Below, one piece after another: positions 23,516-31,616 of a DNA stretch of 64,000 nt. The notes under the pieces are model-generated. The model was not told the DNA's origin. It searched no databases and was given only the letters and a program-made list of their open reading frames with translations. Each line of letters begins with the position of its first letter. The first letter of the stretch is position 1. Position numbers and translations under genes: made by a program. Source of the DNA: Dactylosporangium sucinum (GTDB taxonomy: Bacteria > Actinomycetota > Actinomycetes > Mycobacteriales > Micromonosporaceae); contig NZ_BMPI01000002.1 of assembly GCF_014647515.1 (NCBI RefSeq), forward strand, positions 270,691-334,690, given 5' to 3'.

Positions 23516-24076
23516 ATGACCAAGGTCGGAATCATCCTCGGCAGCACGCGTCCCGGGCGCGCCGGCGAGTCGGTGGCGAAGTGGGTCTACGACATCGCCT
23601 CGCGACGCACGGATGCCGAGTTCGAGCTCGTCGACCTGCTCGACTACAACCTGCCGCACCTGGACGAGGCGATGCCGCCGGCCATGGGGCAGTACGCGAA
23701 CGAGCACACCAAGCAGTGGGCCGCGAAGATCGCCTCGTTCGACGCGTTCGTGTTCGTGACGCCGGAGTACAACCACTCGACGAGCGGCGCACTGAAGAAC
23801 GCGATCGACTTCCTGTACTCGGAGTGGAACAACAAGGCCGCCGGCTTCGTCAGCTACGGCAGCGCCGGCGGCACGCGCGCGGTCGAGCACCTGCGCCTGA
23901 TCATGGGCGAGCTGCAGGTCGCGGACGTGCGCGCGCAGGTGGCGCTGTCGCTGTACACCGACTTCGAGAACTGGACCGTGTTCAAGCCGGCGCCGCAGCA
24001 CGAGGGCACCCTGAACACGGTGCTCGACCAGGTCGTGGCCTGGGGCAGGGCGCTGGAGCCGGTGCGCAAGGGGTAG
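23516..24076 (+). CDS. NADPH-dependent FMN reductase (quinone/azo reductase-like)
   Basis: The 186-residue flavodoxin-fold protein starts at ATG 23516 (MTKVGIILGSTRPGRAGESVAKWVYDIA). It has the FMN phosphate loop GSTRPGR and the second flavin loop TPEYNHSTSGALKNAIDFL. Family members reduce FMN, quinones or chromate with NAD(P)H. It is controlled most simply by the divergent MarR protein, as is common for redox or electrophile-sensing MarR-reductase pairs. Confidence 0.94.
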   Translation: MTKVGIILGSTRPGRAGESVAKWVYDIASRRTDAEFELVDLLDYNLPHLDEAMPPAMGQYANEHTKQWAAKIASFDAFVFVTPEYNHSTSGALKNAIDFLYSEWNNKAAGFVSYGSAGGTRAVEHLRLIMGELQVADVRAQVALSLYTDFENWTVFKPAPQHEGTLNTVLDQVVAWGRALEPVRKG

Positions 24077-24136
24077 CGCTTCGACGGGGGTTGGACCAGC
24101 CGGCCGGTGGCTTTGAGGGAGGTCTACCGGCCGGCT

Positions 24137-25111
24137 TCACACTGCTCTCGAGAACCGGTCGGCGAGCACGGTCGCGGCCGCCTTCAGCTCGTCCGGGCCC
24201 TCGATCTCGATGTCGACGTCGAACATGCCGAGCCACGCCGCCAGCCCGGCCCACGACCAGCTGCTCGCCGTCACCCGGCAGCTCTCGGCGGTGACGACCT
24301 CGACGATCGCCTGCCCCCGCGCCCAGTCGTTCACGGCCGCGGCCGGCGCCTGCAGGACCGCCGAGCCCCGGCAGGGCAGGTGGTCCTGCCGCTCGAACCG
24401 CTCGGCCACGAACGCCGCCACGTCCGGCGCCGGCAGGGGCCGGGGCGTGAACCGGGGGCCGTTGGGTGACCGCGGCGTCATGCGGTCCACGCGGTACGTC
24501 CGCCAGTCGCCGCGATCGAGATCCCACCCGATCAGGTACCACCGCCCGCCCCACGTCACCAGATGGTGCGGCTCGGTCCGCCGCGGCGGGCGCAGCTGCT
24601 CCGGCTCCCCCTCCAGGAACTCGCGCCGCCCGGTGTAGTCGAACCGCAGCACCTCCCTCGCGCGTACCGCGAGGCCGACGGTGAGCAGCACCTCAGCGTC
24701 GACGTCGGTGTCCCAGCGCCGTCCCTTCACCACCCGGGTGACCTGGAGCGCGTCGACCCGGTGGCGCAGCCGGGCCGGCATCACCTGCCGGACGGTCGCC
24801 AGGGCGCGCAGCGCCGCCTCCTCCACGCCCTGCACGCTCATCGTCGCCGTCTGCAGCGCGACCGCCACGGCGACGGCCTGGTCGTCGTCGAAGAGCAGCG
24901 GGGGCAGCTCGGAGCCGGCGTCGAGGCGGTACCCGCCCTCGGGGCCGCGGGTCGCCACCACGGGATAGCCCAGCTCACGGAGGCGGTCGACATCCCGCCG
25001 TACCGTCCGCGGGCTCACCTCCAGCCGGTCCGCGAGGGTCTGGCCGGGCCAGTCGCGCCGCGCCTGCAGCAGGGACAGGAGCGCGAGCAGCCGGGCCGAG
25101 GTCTCCAACAT
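24137..25111 (-). CDS. YafY-type HTH/WYL domain transcriptional regulator
   Basis: The 324-residue product has an N-terminal HTH_11 domain (LLSLLQARRDWPGQTLADRLEVSPRTVRRDVDRLRELGYPV), a WYL domain (REVLRFDYTGRREFLEGEPEQLRPPRRTEPHHLVTWGGRWYLIGWDLDRGDWRTYRVDRM) and a WCX extension. WYL regulators bind nucleotides or single-stranded nucleic acids. It is divergent from an ABC exporter operon (25202), which it probably regulates. Confidence 0.93.
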   Translation of the reverse strand: MLETSARLLALLSLLQARRDWPGQTLADRLEVSPRTVRRDVDRLRELGYPVVATRGPEGGYRLDAGSELPPLLFDDDQAVAVAVALQTATMSVQGVEEAALRALATVRQVMPARLRHRVDALQVTRVVKGRRWDTDVDAEVLLTVGLAVRAREVLRFDYTGRREFLEGEPEQLRPPRRTEPHHLVTWGGRWYLIGWDLDRGDWRTYRVDRMTPRSPNGPRFTPRPLPAPDVAAFVAERFERQDHLPCRGSAVLQAPAAAVNDWARGQAIVEVVTAESCRVTASSWSWAGLAAWLGMFDVDIEIEGPDELKAAATVLADRFSRAV

Positions 25112-25201
25112 GCTGTTCAGTATTCCGCCCGATGCGGACAGAAGCTGTCCTGAACCCCGGGCAGAGTCGTGGTTGCTTCCGGTTGTTTGAAAGGGGCTTC
25201 C

Positions 25202-26137
25202 GTGATCACCACCCGTGGACTGACGAAGGACTTCGTGGTCAACAAGAAGACGACCGTCCATGCCGTGCGAGGGATCAACCTCGATATCGGTCCCGGCGAG
25301 CTGGTGGCCGTGCTCGGCCCCAACGGCGCGGGCAAGACCACCACCATGCGCATGCTCACCACGCTCATCGCGCCGACGGCCGGCACCGCGACCGTGGCCG
25401 GGCACGACGTCGTCCGGGCGGCCGCCGAGGTGCGGCGGCGGATCGGGTACGTCGGGCAGGGCAACGGCGCCGCCCACACCCAACTGGTCGGCGACGAGCT
25501 GCAGGTGCAGGGCCGCATCTACGGGCTGGACCGGCGTACCGCCGCCCGCCGCGCGGACGAGCTGCTGGCGGCGCTCGACCTGGCCGAGCTCGGCAAGCGG
25601 AAGGTCACCGACCTGTCCGGCGGCCAGCGGCGCCGGCTGGACGTGGCGATCGGGCTGGTGCACGCGCCGTCGCTGCTGTTTCTCGACGAGCCGTCGACCG
25701 GCCTCGACCCGCAGAACCGGGCCAACCTGTGGACGCACATCCAGCGGATGCGGGCCGAGTTCGCGATGACGATCGTGCTCACCACGCACTACCTCGACGA
25801 GGCCGACACGATGGCCGAGCGGGTGGTGATCGTCGACCACGGCGAGGTGATCGCCGACGACACGCCGGCCGCGCTGAAGGCGAAGCTGGCCGGTGACCTG
25901 CTGGTGGCCACCGGCGACGGGCCCGCCCTGGCGCCGCTCGCCACGGCGCTGCCGGGCGCACGGGATCTCACGGTGACCGATGCCGGGATCGAGGTCCGCG
26001 TCAATGACGGGCCCGCCGCACTGCCGGAGCTTGTGCACGCGGCCGGGGTACACCTGCGAACCGCCGAAGTCCGTCGACCGACCCTCGACGACGTCTTTCT
26101 CGCCCTGACCGGCCGCAACCTCCGGGAGAACTCATGA
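25202..26137 (+). CDS. ABC transporter ATP-binding protein (DrrA-like)
   Basis: The 311-residue product starts at GTG 25202, behind AAAGGGGC. It has Walker A GPNGAGKT (residues 39-46), signature LSGGQRRRLDVA, Walker B LLFLDEPSTGLDP and the switch His in TTHYLDEAD. The C-terminal about 90 residues match the DUF4162 extension of daunorubicin-resistance (DrrA) ATPases. Its stop overlaps the permease start (26134-26137, ATGA). The pair forms an exporter for drugs or lipids. Confidence 0.95.
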   Translation: MITTRGLTKDFVVNKKTTVHAVRGINLDIGPGELVAVLGPNGAGKTTTMRMLTTLIAPTAGTATVAGHDVVRAAAEVRRRIGYVGQGNGAAHTQLVGDELQVQGRIYGLDRRTAARRADELLAALDLAELGKRKVTDLSGGQRRRLDVAIGLVHAPSLLFLDEPSTGLDPQNRANLWTHIQRMRAEFAMTIVLTTHYLDEADTMAERVVIVDHGEVIADDTPAALKAKLAGDLLVATGDGPALAPLATALPGARDLTVTDAGIEVRVNDGPAALPELVHAAGVHLRTAEVRRPTLDDVFLALTGRNLRENS

Positions 26138-26934
26138 GCACCCTGTCCGTGGCTCCGAGCGGTGGCGTCCGCGGCCTCGTCCGCGACGCCGGCATCGTCG
26201 CCGGCCGCGAGCTGCGCCCGCTCGTCCGCTCGCCGTTCTCGCTGATCTTCGGGATGATCCAGCCGCTGGTGTTCCTGGCGCTGTTCGGCCCGCTGCTGGC
26301 GGGCTCCCTGTCCGGCTCGTCGCGCGGCCTCGGGTCCGACGTGTGGCAGTGGTTCGTCCCGGCGATCCTGGTGATGACGACGCTGTTCGGCACGTCGACC
26401 GTCGGCGCGAACCTGCTGGGCGAGTTTCTCACCGGCGCTCATGAGCGGATGCTGGTGACGCCGCTGAGCCGCCAGTCGCTGCTGGTCGGCCGGGCATTGA
26501 AGGAGCTGGTACCGCTGGCCGGCCAGGCCGTGATCATCGTCCTGGTGATGCTGCCGTTCGGCTTCGACCTGTACCCGGCCGGCGCCCTCCTCGGCCTCGT
26601 CCTGCTGACGCTGTTCGGCATCGGCCTCGGCTCGCTGAGCTACGCCCTGGCGGTCGCGGTCCGCCGCACCGACTGGATGTTCTGGGTGGTACACCAGACG
26701 CTGCTGTTCCCGCTGATGATCCTCTCGGGCATGCTGCTGCCGCTGGAGACGGGCCCGGCCTGGATGCGCACGGCCGCGGAGTTCAACCCGCTCGCGCACA
26801 TGGTGACCGCGGAGCGCCTGCTGTTCGCCGGCCGGATCGGCGAGGCGGACGTGGCGTGGGGCTTCGTGGCGGCGGCCGCCACGGCGCTGGTGGGCCTGTG
26901 GGTCGGCATCCGCGCGATGCACCGCTCCACGTAA
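26134..26934 (+). CDS. ABC-2 type transporter permease (DrrB-like)
   Basis: The 266-residue product has six predicted membrane segments, with the ABC-2 pattern ELRPLVRSPFSLIFGMIQPLVFLALFGPLL near the N-terminus and PLMILSGMLLPLE...FNPLAHMVTAERLLFAG toward the C-terminus. It forms the membrane part of the exporter with the preceding ATPase, to which it is translationally coupled. Confidence 0.95.
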   Translation: MSTLSVAPSGGVRGLVRDAGIVAGRELRPLVRSPFSLIFGMIQPLVFLALFGPLLAGSLSGSSRGLGSDVWQWFVPAILVMTTLFGTSTVGANLLGEFLTGAHERMLVTPLSRQSLLVGRALKELVPLAGQAVIIVLVMLPFGFDLYPAGALLGLVLLTLFGIGLGSLSYALAVAVRRTDWMFWVVHQTLLFPLMILSGMLLPLETGPAWMRTAAEFNPLAHMVTAERLLFAGRIGEADVAWGFVAAAATALVGLWVGIRAMHRST

Positions 26935-26980
26935 CCCCCCACCCGCCCCGCCGCCGCCCGCCGCCCGCCGCCCCATGTCC

Positions 26981-27060
26981 GCGTCGATCTTGCAGTTGTG
27001 GTGCCGCAACACTCCCGGAATGCTCCGGTTTGTCAACCACCACAACTGCAAGATCGACGC
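26981..27060. repeat. 80-bp interspersed palindrome, copy 1
   Basis: The 23-bp arms at 26981-27003 and 27038-27060 are exact reverse complements (left arm begins GCGTCGATCTTGCAGTTGTG) around a 34-bp centre. The pairing extends two bases further outward. The copy lies between the convergent ends of the ABC permease and rluB. Its twin is at 42653-42732. The central parts also match (ACACTCCC, GAATG, TTTGTCA), so the whole element is conserved, not just the stem. Confidence 0.85.
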
Positions 27061-27112
27061 GGCGTGGTGGGCGCCCGGCCCGCGGTCCGGCGCGCCCGAC
27101 CCGCGGGCCGGG

Positions 27113-27916
27113 CTACTCGCCGACGGCCTTGAAGAGGGCGCCGATCTCGGCCTGGGACAGGTGCCGGGTCCGGCCGGGCCGCAGGTCGCCGAGCCGGATC
27201 GGCCCGATCTGCGTCCGGATGAGCCGCTGCACCGGGAACCCGACCGCGTCGAACATCCGCCGCACGATGTGGTTGCGCCCCTCGTGGAGGACGACCTCGA
27301 CGAGGGCGACCTTCCCGTACGCGTCCACGACCCGGAACGAGTCCACCTTGACCGGCCCGTCCTCCAGCGTGACCCCGGCCTTCAGCTCCCGCCCCATCGC
27401 GCGCGGGACGGGCCCGGGGATCTCGACCTGGTACGTCTTGGCGACCTCGTACGACGGGTGCATCAGCTTGTGGGCCAGCCCGCCGTCGTTGGTGAGCAGC
27501 AGCAGCCCCTCGCTGTCGGCGTCGAGCCGCCCGACGTGGAAGACACGCGTGTCGATGTTCGGCAGCAGGTCCGCGATCGCGTCGCGCCCCTTGTCGTCGT
27601 CCATCGTCGACACCACCCCGCGCGGCTTGTTCAACGCGAGGTACACGAGCCGCGTGTCGGTCACGAGCCGCTGCCCGTTGACGTGGATGGCGTCACGCAC
27701 GGCGTCGGCCTTGTCGCCGAGCGTTGCCTCCTTTCCGTTGACGGTGACCCGCCCCTCGTCGATCATGCGCTCGCAGGTGCGCCGCGACCCGAGCCCCGCG
27801 GCGGCGAGGATCTTCTGCAGCCGCTCAGGGTTGCGCGGCGGTTGCGCGTCGGGCGGCGCGTCGAACGCGGACGAGGTGAACTCTTCGGCATCAGCGCTGG
27901 GCATCGGCGATCTCAT
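27113..27916 (-). CDS. rluB: 23S rRNA pseudouridine synthase RluB-type
   Basis: The 267-residue product has an S4 RNA-binding domain (ERLQKILAAAGLGSRRTCERMIDEGRVTVNGK) and a RluB/RsuA catalytic domain with Asp in HVGRLDADSEGLLLLTNDG. The closing motif is EGRNHIVRRMFDAVGFPVQRLIRTQIGP. It modifies 23S rRNA. The start overlaps the 3' end of scpB; an alternative ATG at 27904 would shorten the N-terminus by four residues. The scpA-scpB-rluB order is the standard actinobacterial arrangement. Confidence 0.95.
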   Translation of the reverse strand: MRSPMPSADAEEFTSSAFDAPPDAQPPRNPERLQKILAAAGLGSRRTCERMIDEGRVTVNGKEATLGDKADAVRDAIHVNGQRLVTDTRLVYLALNKPRGVVSTMDDDKGRDAIADLLPNIDTRVFHVGRLDADSEGLLLLTNDGGLAHKLMHPSYEVAKTYQVEIPGPVPRAMGRELKAGVTLEDGPVKVDSFRVVDAYGKVALVEVVLHEGRNHIVRRMFDAVGFPVQRLIRTQIGPIRLGDLRPGRTRHLSQAEIGALFKAVGE

Positions 27917-29357
27917 CTATGTCGTCGGGCAGGAACGGGGCGAGCGGGGGCAGCTGGTCGACGTTGTCGAGCCCGAGCTTCTCCAGGAACAGCGTGGTGG
28001 TGCGGTAGAGGAACGCGCCGCTCTCCGGCTCGCTCCCGACCTCCTCGATCAGCCCCCTGGTAACCAGCGTACGGACCACGCCGTCACAGTTGACGCCGCG
28101 GATGGCCGAAATCCGCGACCGCGTGACCGGCTGCTTGTACGCGACCACGGCCAGTGTCTCCAGGGCAGCCTGCGTCAGCCGAACCTGCTGCCCGTCGAGC
28201 ACGAACTTCTCAACATACGAGGCGTACTCCGGCCGCGTGTACAGCCGCCACCCGCCGGCAACGCGCCGCAGGTCAAAGCCGAGCCCCATCGAGGTGTACT
28301 GCCGGGAGATCTCCTCAAGCACCACCCGCACCCGATCAACAGGCTGCTCCAACACCTGGGCGAGCGTCATCTCGCTGGCGGGCTCGTCGACAATGAGCAA
28401 AATCGCCTCAACGGCCCCGCGCAGCTCATTCTCGGACATAACGACCGGCTCGTCAGCGGGCGCCTGAAGATTGTCGACGGCAAACAGCACATCGGCGTCG
28501 GCCGCCTCGCCGCCACTGGCATCGACCGAGCCAGCTTCGGCGACGTCAACAACGCTCACTTCGGGAAGATCGGAGGCGCTCTCTTCAGTGACATCGACGG
28601 CGGACACTTCCTGGCCGTCATCGACCACAGCTGCTTCCGCGTCATCGATCACAGGCATTTCGTCGATCGCAGGCGCTTCCGCGTCAGTGATCGCCGCCTC
28701 TTCCCCACCATCGATCGCTAGCGATTCTGCGGCTTCGACGGGCGGCTCGGCCAGGACATCGAGCGGCGGCTCGACCACGACATCGGCCGGCGGCTCGACC
28801 ACGACATCGAGCGGCGGCTCGGCCAGGACATCGGCCGGCGGCTCGGCCAGGACATCGGCCGGCGGCTCGACCAGGACATCAACCGGCGGCTCGACCTCTG
28901 CCGCTTCGTCCGTCGATCCACCTGTCGGCTCCGTCGTCGACGCCGCCGCCGCCGCGGGCTCCGCGTCCCTCGGTGCCGGGATGACTGCCCCGGGAGCGGC
29001 CGGCGGCTCGACATCGGCGGCCGGAGGGTCCGGGACCGCCTCCGCGGTGTCGACCAGGACGCCGGTGAGAGCACCGGCCTGAGTGCCGTCCACGCCAACC
29101 AGAGCATTGGCCGGAGCGGCGGCCGCGACGTCAGCAGCGACGTCAGCCGTAACCTCGGCCACAGGGTCGGACGCGGTGGCCGGGGGTTCGGGCGCAGTCT
29201 CCGTCCGAGCCTCAGGCGAAGCGTTGTCCGGAGTCTCGGCAGTCTCGGCAGTCTCGGCCGGGGTGGGCTGGGCGGGCGGCTTCGGGCGTTCCCAGGGCGG
29301 GATCCAGCTCGCCGCCTGGTCGGCTAGCGACCTGCTGCGCTGGTCATCCTCGCTCAC
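27891..29357 (-). CDS. scpB: Segregation and condensation protein B with long repetitive N-terminal extension
   Basis: The 488-residue product carries the conserved ScpB double winged-helix only in about residues 308-480 (ENELRGAVEAILLIVDEPASEMTLAQVLEQPVDRVRVVLEEI; VVAYKQPVTRSRISAIRGVNCDGVVRTLVTRGLIEEVG). ScpB is normally about 200-250 residues. Here it is preceded by about 300 residues of Ala/Pro/acidic low-complexity sequence including seven octapeptides EPPxDVxx. The ATG overlaps the scpA stop (ATGA), which supports the long form. ScpB links ScpA and SMC for chromosome condensation. Confidence 0.92.
   Translation of the reverse strand: MSEDDQRSRSLADQAASWIPPWERPKPPAQPTPAETAETAETPDNASPEARTETAPEPPATASDPVAEVTADVAADVAAAAPANALVGVDGTQAGALTGVLVDTAEAVPDPPAADVEPPAAPGAVIPAPRDAEPAAAAASTTEPTGGSTDEAAEVEPPVDVLVEPPADVLAEPPADVLAEPPLDVVVEPPADVVVEPPLDVLAEPPVEAAESLAIDGGEEAAITDAEAPAIDEMPVIDDAEAAVVDDGQEVSAVDVTEESASDLPEVSVVDVAEAGSVDASGGEAADADVLFAVDNLQAPADEPVVMSENELRGAVEAILLIVDEPASEMTLAQVLEQPVDRVRVVLEEISRQYTSMGLGFDLRRVAGGWRLYTRPEYASYVEKFVLDGQQVRLTQAALETLAVVAYKQPVTRSRISAIRGVNCDGVVRTLVTRGLIEEVGSEPESGAFLYRTTTLFLEKLGLDNVDQLPPLAPFLPDDIDEIADAQR
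28725..28892 (-). repeat. Seven tandem 24-bp repeats inside scpB
   Basis: Seven consecutive 24-bp units encode EPPVDVLV, EPPADVLA (twice), EPPLDVVV, EPPADVVV, EPPLDVLA and EPPVEAAE. The near-identical nucleotide units point to recent expansion, and the copy number is likely to vary between strains. Confidence 0.85.
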
Positions 29358-30478
29358 TTCGCCACCTCGCTGTCCGCTTCGTCGTCCTCGTCCCGCACCG
29401 TCGCCGCCTCGCCGGGATCATCAGGCTCCGCAGCAAGCGAAGCCTCACCAGAGAACGCCCCCTCAGAGAACGCCCCCTCAGACAACGCCCCCTCGGACAA
29501 CGCCTCCTCAGAGAACGACCCCGCGGACACATCGGCCCGATCAGGACCGTCCGAGGAGACGTGATCAGCGACAGCACCGTCCGCGGGCGAGCCGTCCGCA
29601 GCGGCGGCATCAGGCGGCGGGGCGCCCGCGGGTGGGGGCGGCGCGCCCTCGTACTCCTCGACCTCGATCGACACGTCGGCGTCGTCCGTGCCCGTCCAGC
29701 GGACCAGGAGCTCGCCCAGGGCCTGGGCCTGCTCGAAGCTCACCAGGTTCTCCCGGTACAGCTCCAACAATGCCAGGAAGCGGGCCACCACCTCCAGCGT
29801 CGACTCGCAGTCGATGCACAGCGCGCTGAACGTGGCCTCGCGCTGCTCGATCAGGCGGTCCCTCACGATGTTCGCGTGCTCGCGGACGCTCACGCGGACC
29901 ATGTGGATGTGCGCGATCGACACCACCGGCGGGGCCTTCGGGGTGAAGGCCTTCAGCGCCAGCTTGTGCAGCCGCTGCGGGCCGACGCCGAGCACCAGGT
30001 CGGGCAGCGCCTCCGCGTACCGCGGCTCCAGCGTCACCGACCGCGGGTAGCGGCGCGAGCCGACCGCCTCCAGGCCGGCGATGTGGGCGGCCGCCTCCTT
30101 GAACGCCTTGTACTGCAGCAGCCGCGCGAAGAGCAGGTCCCGCGCCTCCAGCAGCGCCAGGTCCTCCTCGTTCTCGACCGTCGCCGAGGGCAGCAGCCGG
30201 GCGGCCTTCAGGTCCAGCAGGGTGGCCGCGACGACCAGGAACTCCGACGCCTCGTCCAGGTCCCAGTCGTCGCCCATCCCCCGGATGTACGCGATGAAAT
30301 CGTCCGTCACCGTGTGCAGCGCGACCTCGGTGACGTCCAGCTTGTGCTTGCCGATCAGCTGCAACAGCAGGTCGAACGGCCCGGTGAAGTTGGCCAGCCG
30401 AACCTGGAACCCGGCGGAGGCCGCCGCCTCCGGAGAGGCCGCGGGCAGCGTCGGCAGCGCGGCGTCAGGTTCGGTCAC
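29354..30478 (-). CDS. scpA: Segregation and condensation protein A
   Basis: The 374-residue product has the kleisin core FQVRLANFTGPFDLLLQLIGKHKLDVTEVALHTVTDDFIAYI and the C-terminal winged helix (STLEVVARFLALLELYRENLVSFEQAQALGELLVRW). An acidic tail of about 110 residues follows, with short repeats around SEGALSEGAFSEGAF. ScpA bridges the SMC heads. The GTG at 30478 (VTEPDAALPT) is preferred; an upstream in-frame TTG at 30496 is also possible, and neither has a clear ribosome site. It lies 34 bp after parA and is coupled to scpB. Confidence 0.94.
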   Translation of the reverse strand: MTEPDAALPTLPAASPEAAASAGFQVRLANFTGPFDLLLQLIGKHKLDVTEVALHTVTDDFIAYIRGMGDDWDLDEASEFLVVAATLLDLKAARLLPSATVENEEDLALLEARDLLFARLLQYKAFKEAAAHIAGLEAVGSRRYPRSVTLEPRYAEALPDLVLGVGPQRLHKLALKAFTPKAPPVVSIAHIHMVRVSVREHANIVRDRLIEQREATFSALCIDCESTLEVVARFLALLELYRENLVSFEQAQALGELLVRWTGTDDADVSIEVEEYEGAPPPPAGAPPPDAAAADGSPADGAVADHVSSDGPDRADVSAGSFSEEALSEGALSEGAFSEGAFSGEASLAAEPDDPGEAATVRDEDDEADSEVAK

Positions 30479-30512
30479 CGGAAGAACGTAGCGCAAGAAC
30501 TGCGTGAACTCG

Positions 30513-31448
30513 CTACAACCGCCGCTCGGCCTGCTGGGCGATCACCTCGCGGGCGAGCTGCCGGTAGTTGCGGGCCCCCGACGAGGCCGGGTCGAGCACC
30601 GTGATCGGCGCGCCCGCGACGGTCGACTCGGGGAACTTCACCGTCTTGGTGATGACGGTCTGGTACACCTTGTCCCCGAACGCCTCCACGACCCGCTGCA
30701 GCACCTGGCGGCAGTGGGTGGTGCGGCTGTCATACATGGTCGCGAGGATCCCCTCGAGCTCCAGGTCGAAGTTGAGCCGCTCGCGGACCTTGTCGATCGT
30801 GTCGAGGAGCAGCGCGACACCCCGAAGTGAGAAAAACTCACATTCCAGCGGGATCATCACGCCGTGCGCCACGGTGAGCGCGTTGATCGCCAGCAGGCCC
30901 AGTGAGGGCTGGCAGTCGATCAGGATGAAGTCATACTCCTTGAGCACCGGGCGGAGCACCCGCGCCAGGGCCATCTCGCGGGCGACCTCGGTCACCAGCT
31001 GGATCTCGGCGGCGGACAGGTCGATGTTGGCCGGCAGGAGGTGGAGGCCCGCGATGTCCGTCTTGATCCGGATGTCCTCGACGGTGACATCCGAGTCCAT
31101 CAGGATGTTGTAGATCGTCAGGTCCAGATTGTGGGGGTTCACCCCCAGGCCGACCGACAGGGCGCCCTGGGGGTCGAAGTCCACGAGCAGGACCCGCCGC
31201 CCGTACTCGGCGAGGGCCGCCCCCAGGTTGATGGTCGACGTGGTCTTGCCCACGCCGCCCTTCTGGTTGGCCATGGCGATGATCCGCGCCGGGCCGTGCC
31301 GGTCCATCGGCATCGGCTCGGGGATCGGCTTGCGCATCGTATACGCGGTGGGGTCCGCCGGACCCAGCTCCGCGCCGAGGTCCAGCGATGCCTGCTCGGC
31401 ACGCATCGTGGTGGTCCAGGACTCCGCCTGGTCGCCCATGCCTGTCAT
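30513..31448 (-). CDS. parA: ParA family chromosome-partitioning ATPase
   Basis: The 311-residue product has a roughly 50-residue N-terminal leader, then the deviant Walker A ANQKGGVGKTT, Walker A' region VLLVDFDPQGALSVGLG and Walker B FILIDCQPSLG. It corresponds to the second, scpAB-linked ParA of actinobacteria (Rv1708 type) rather than the parAB-oriC one, since no parB is adjacent. It likely acts with the SMC complex in chromosome organisation (inference from linkage). Confidence 0.94.
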   Translation of the reverse strand: MTGMGDQAESWTTTMRAEQASLDLGAELGPADPTAYTMRKPIPEPMPMDRHGPARIIAMANQKGGVGKTTSTINLGAALAEYGRRVLLVDFDPQGALSVGLGVNPHNLDLTIYNILMDSDVTVEDIRIKTDIAGLHLLPANIDLSAAEIQLVTEVAREMALARVLRPVLKEYDFILIDCQPSLGLLAINALTVAHGVMIPLECEFFSLRGVALLLDTIDKVRERLNFDLELEGILATMYDSRTTHCRQVLQRVVEAFGDKVYQTVITKTVKFPESTVAGAPITVLDPASSGARNYRQLAREVIAQQAERRL

Positions 31449-31616
31449 CGCTGTCTACGCCCCTCCCGGCCGGCCAACTCCACCCTGGGACCGATTCGGC
31501 GTCGGCGATCTGGGGGAAGCGAGTCGGCCGTTGCCCGACTGTACGTCACCGCAGGGTACATATGGCAAAGGGCGCCCGGCGTGTCGCGAAGCTCGTCGTT
31601 GGGTACGGTTCTTCGC

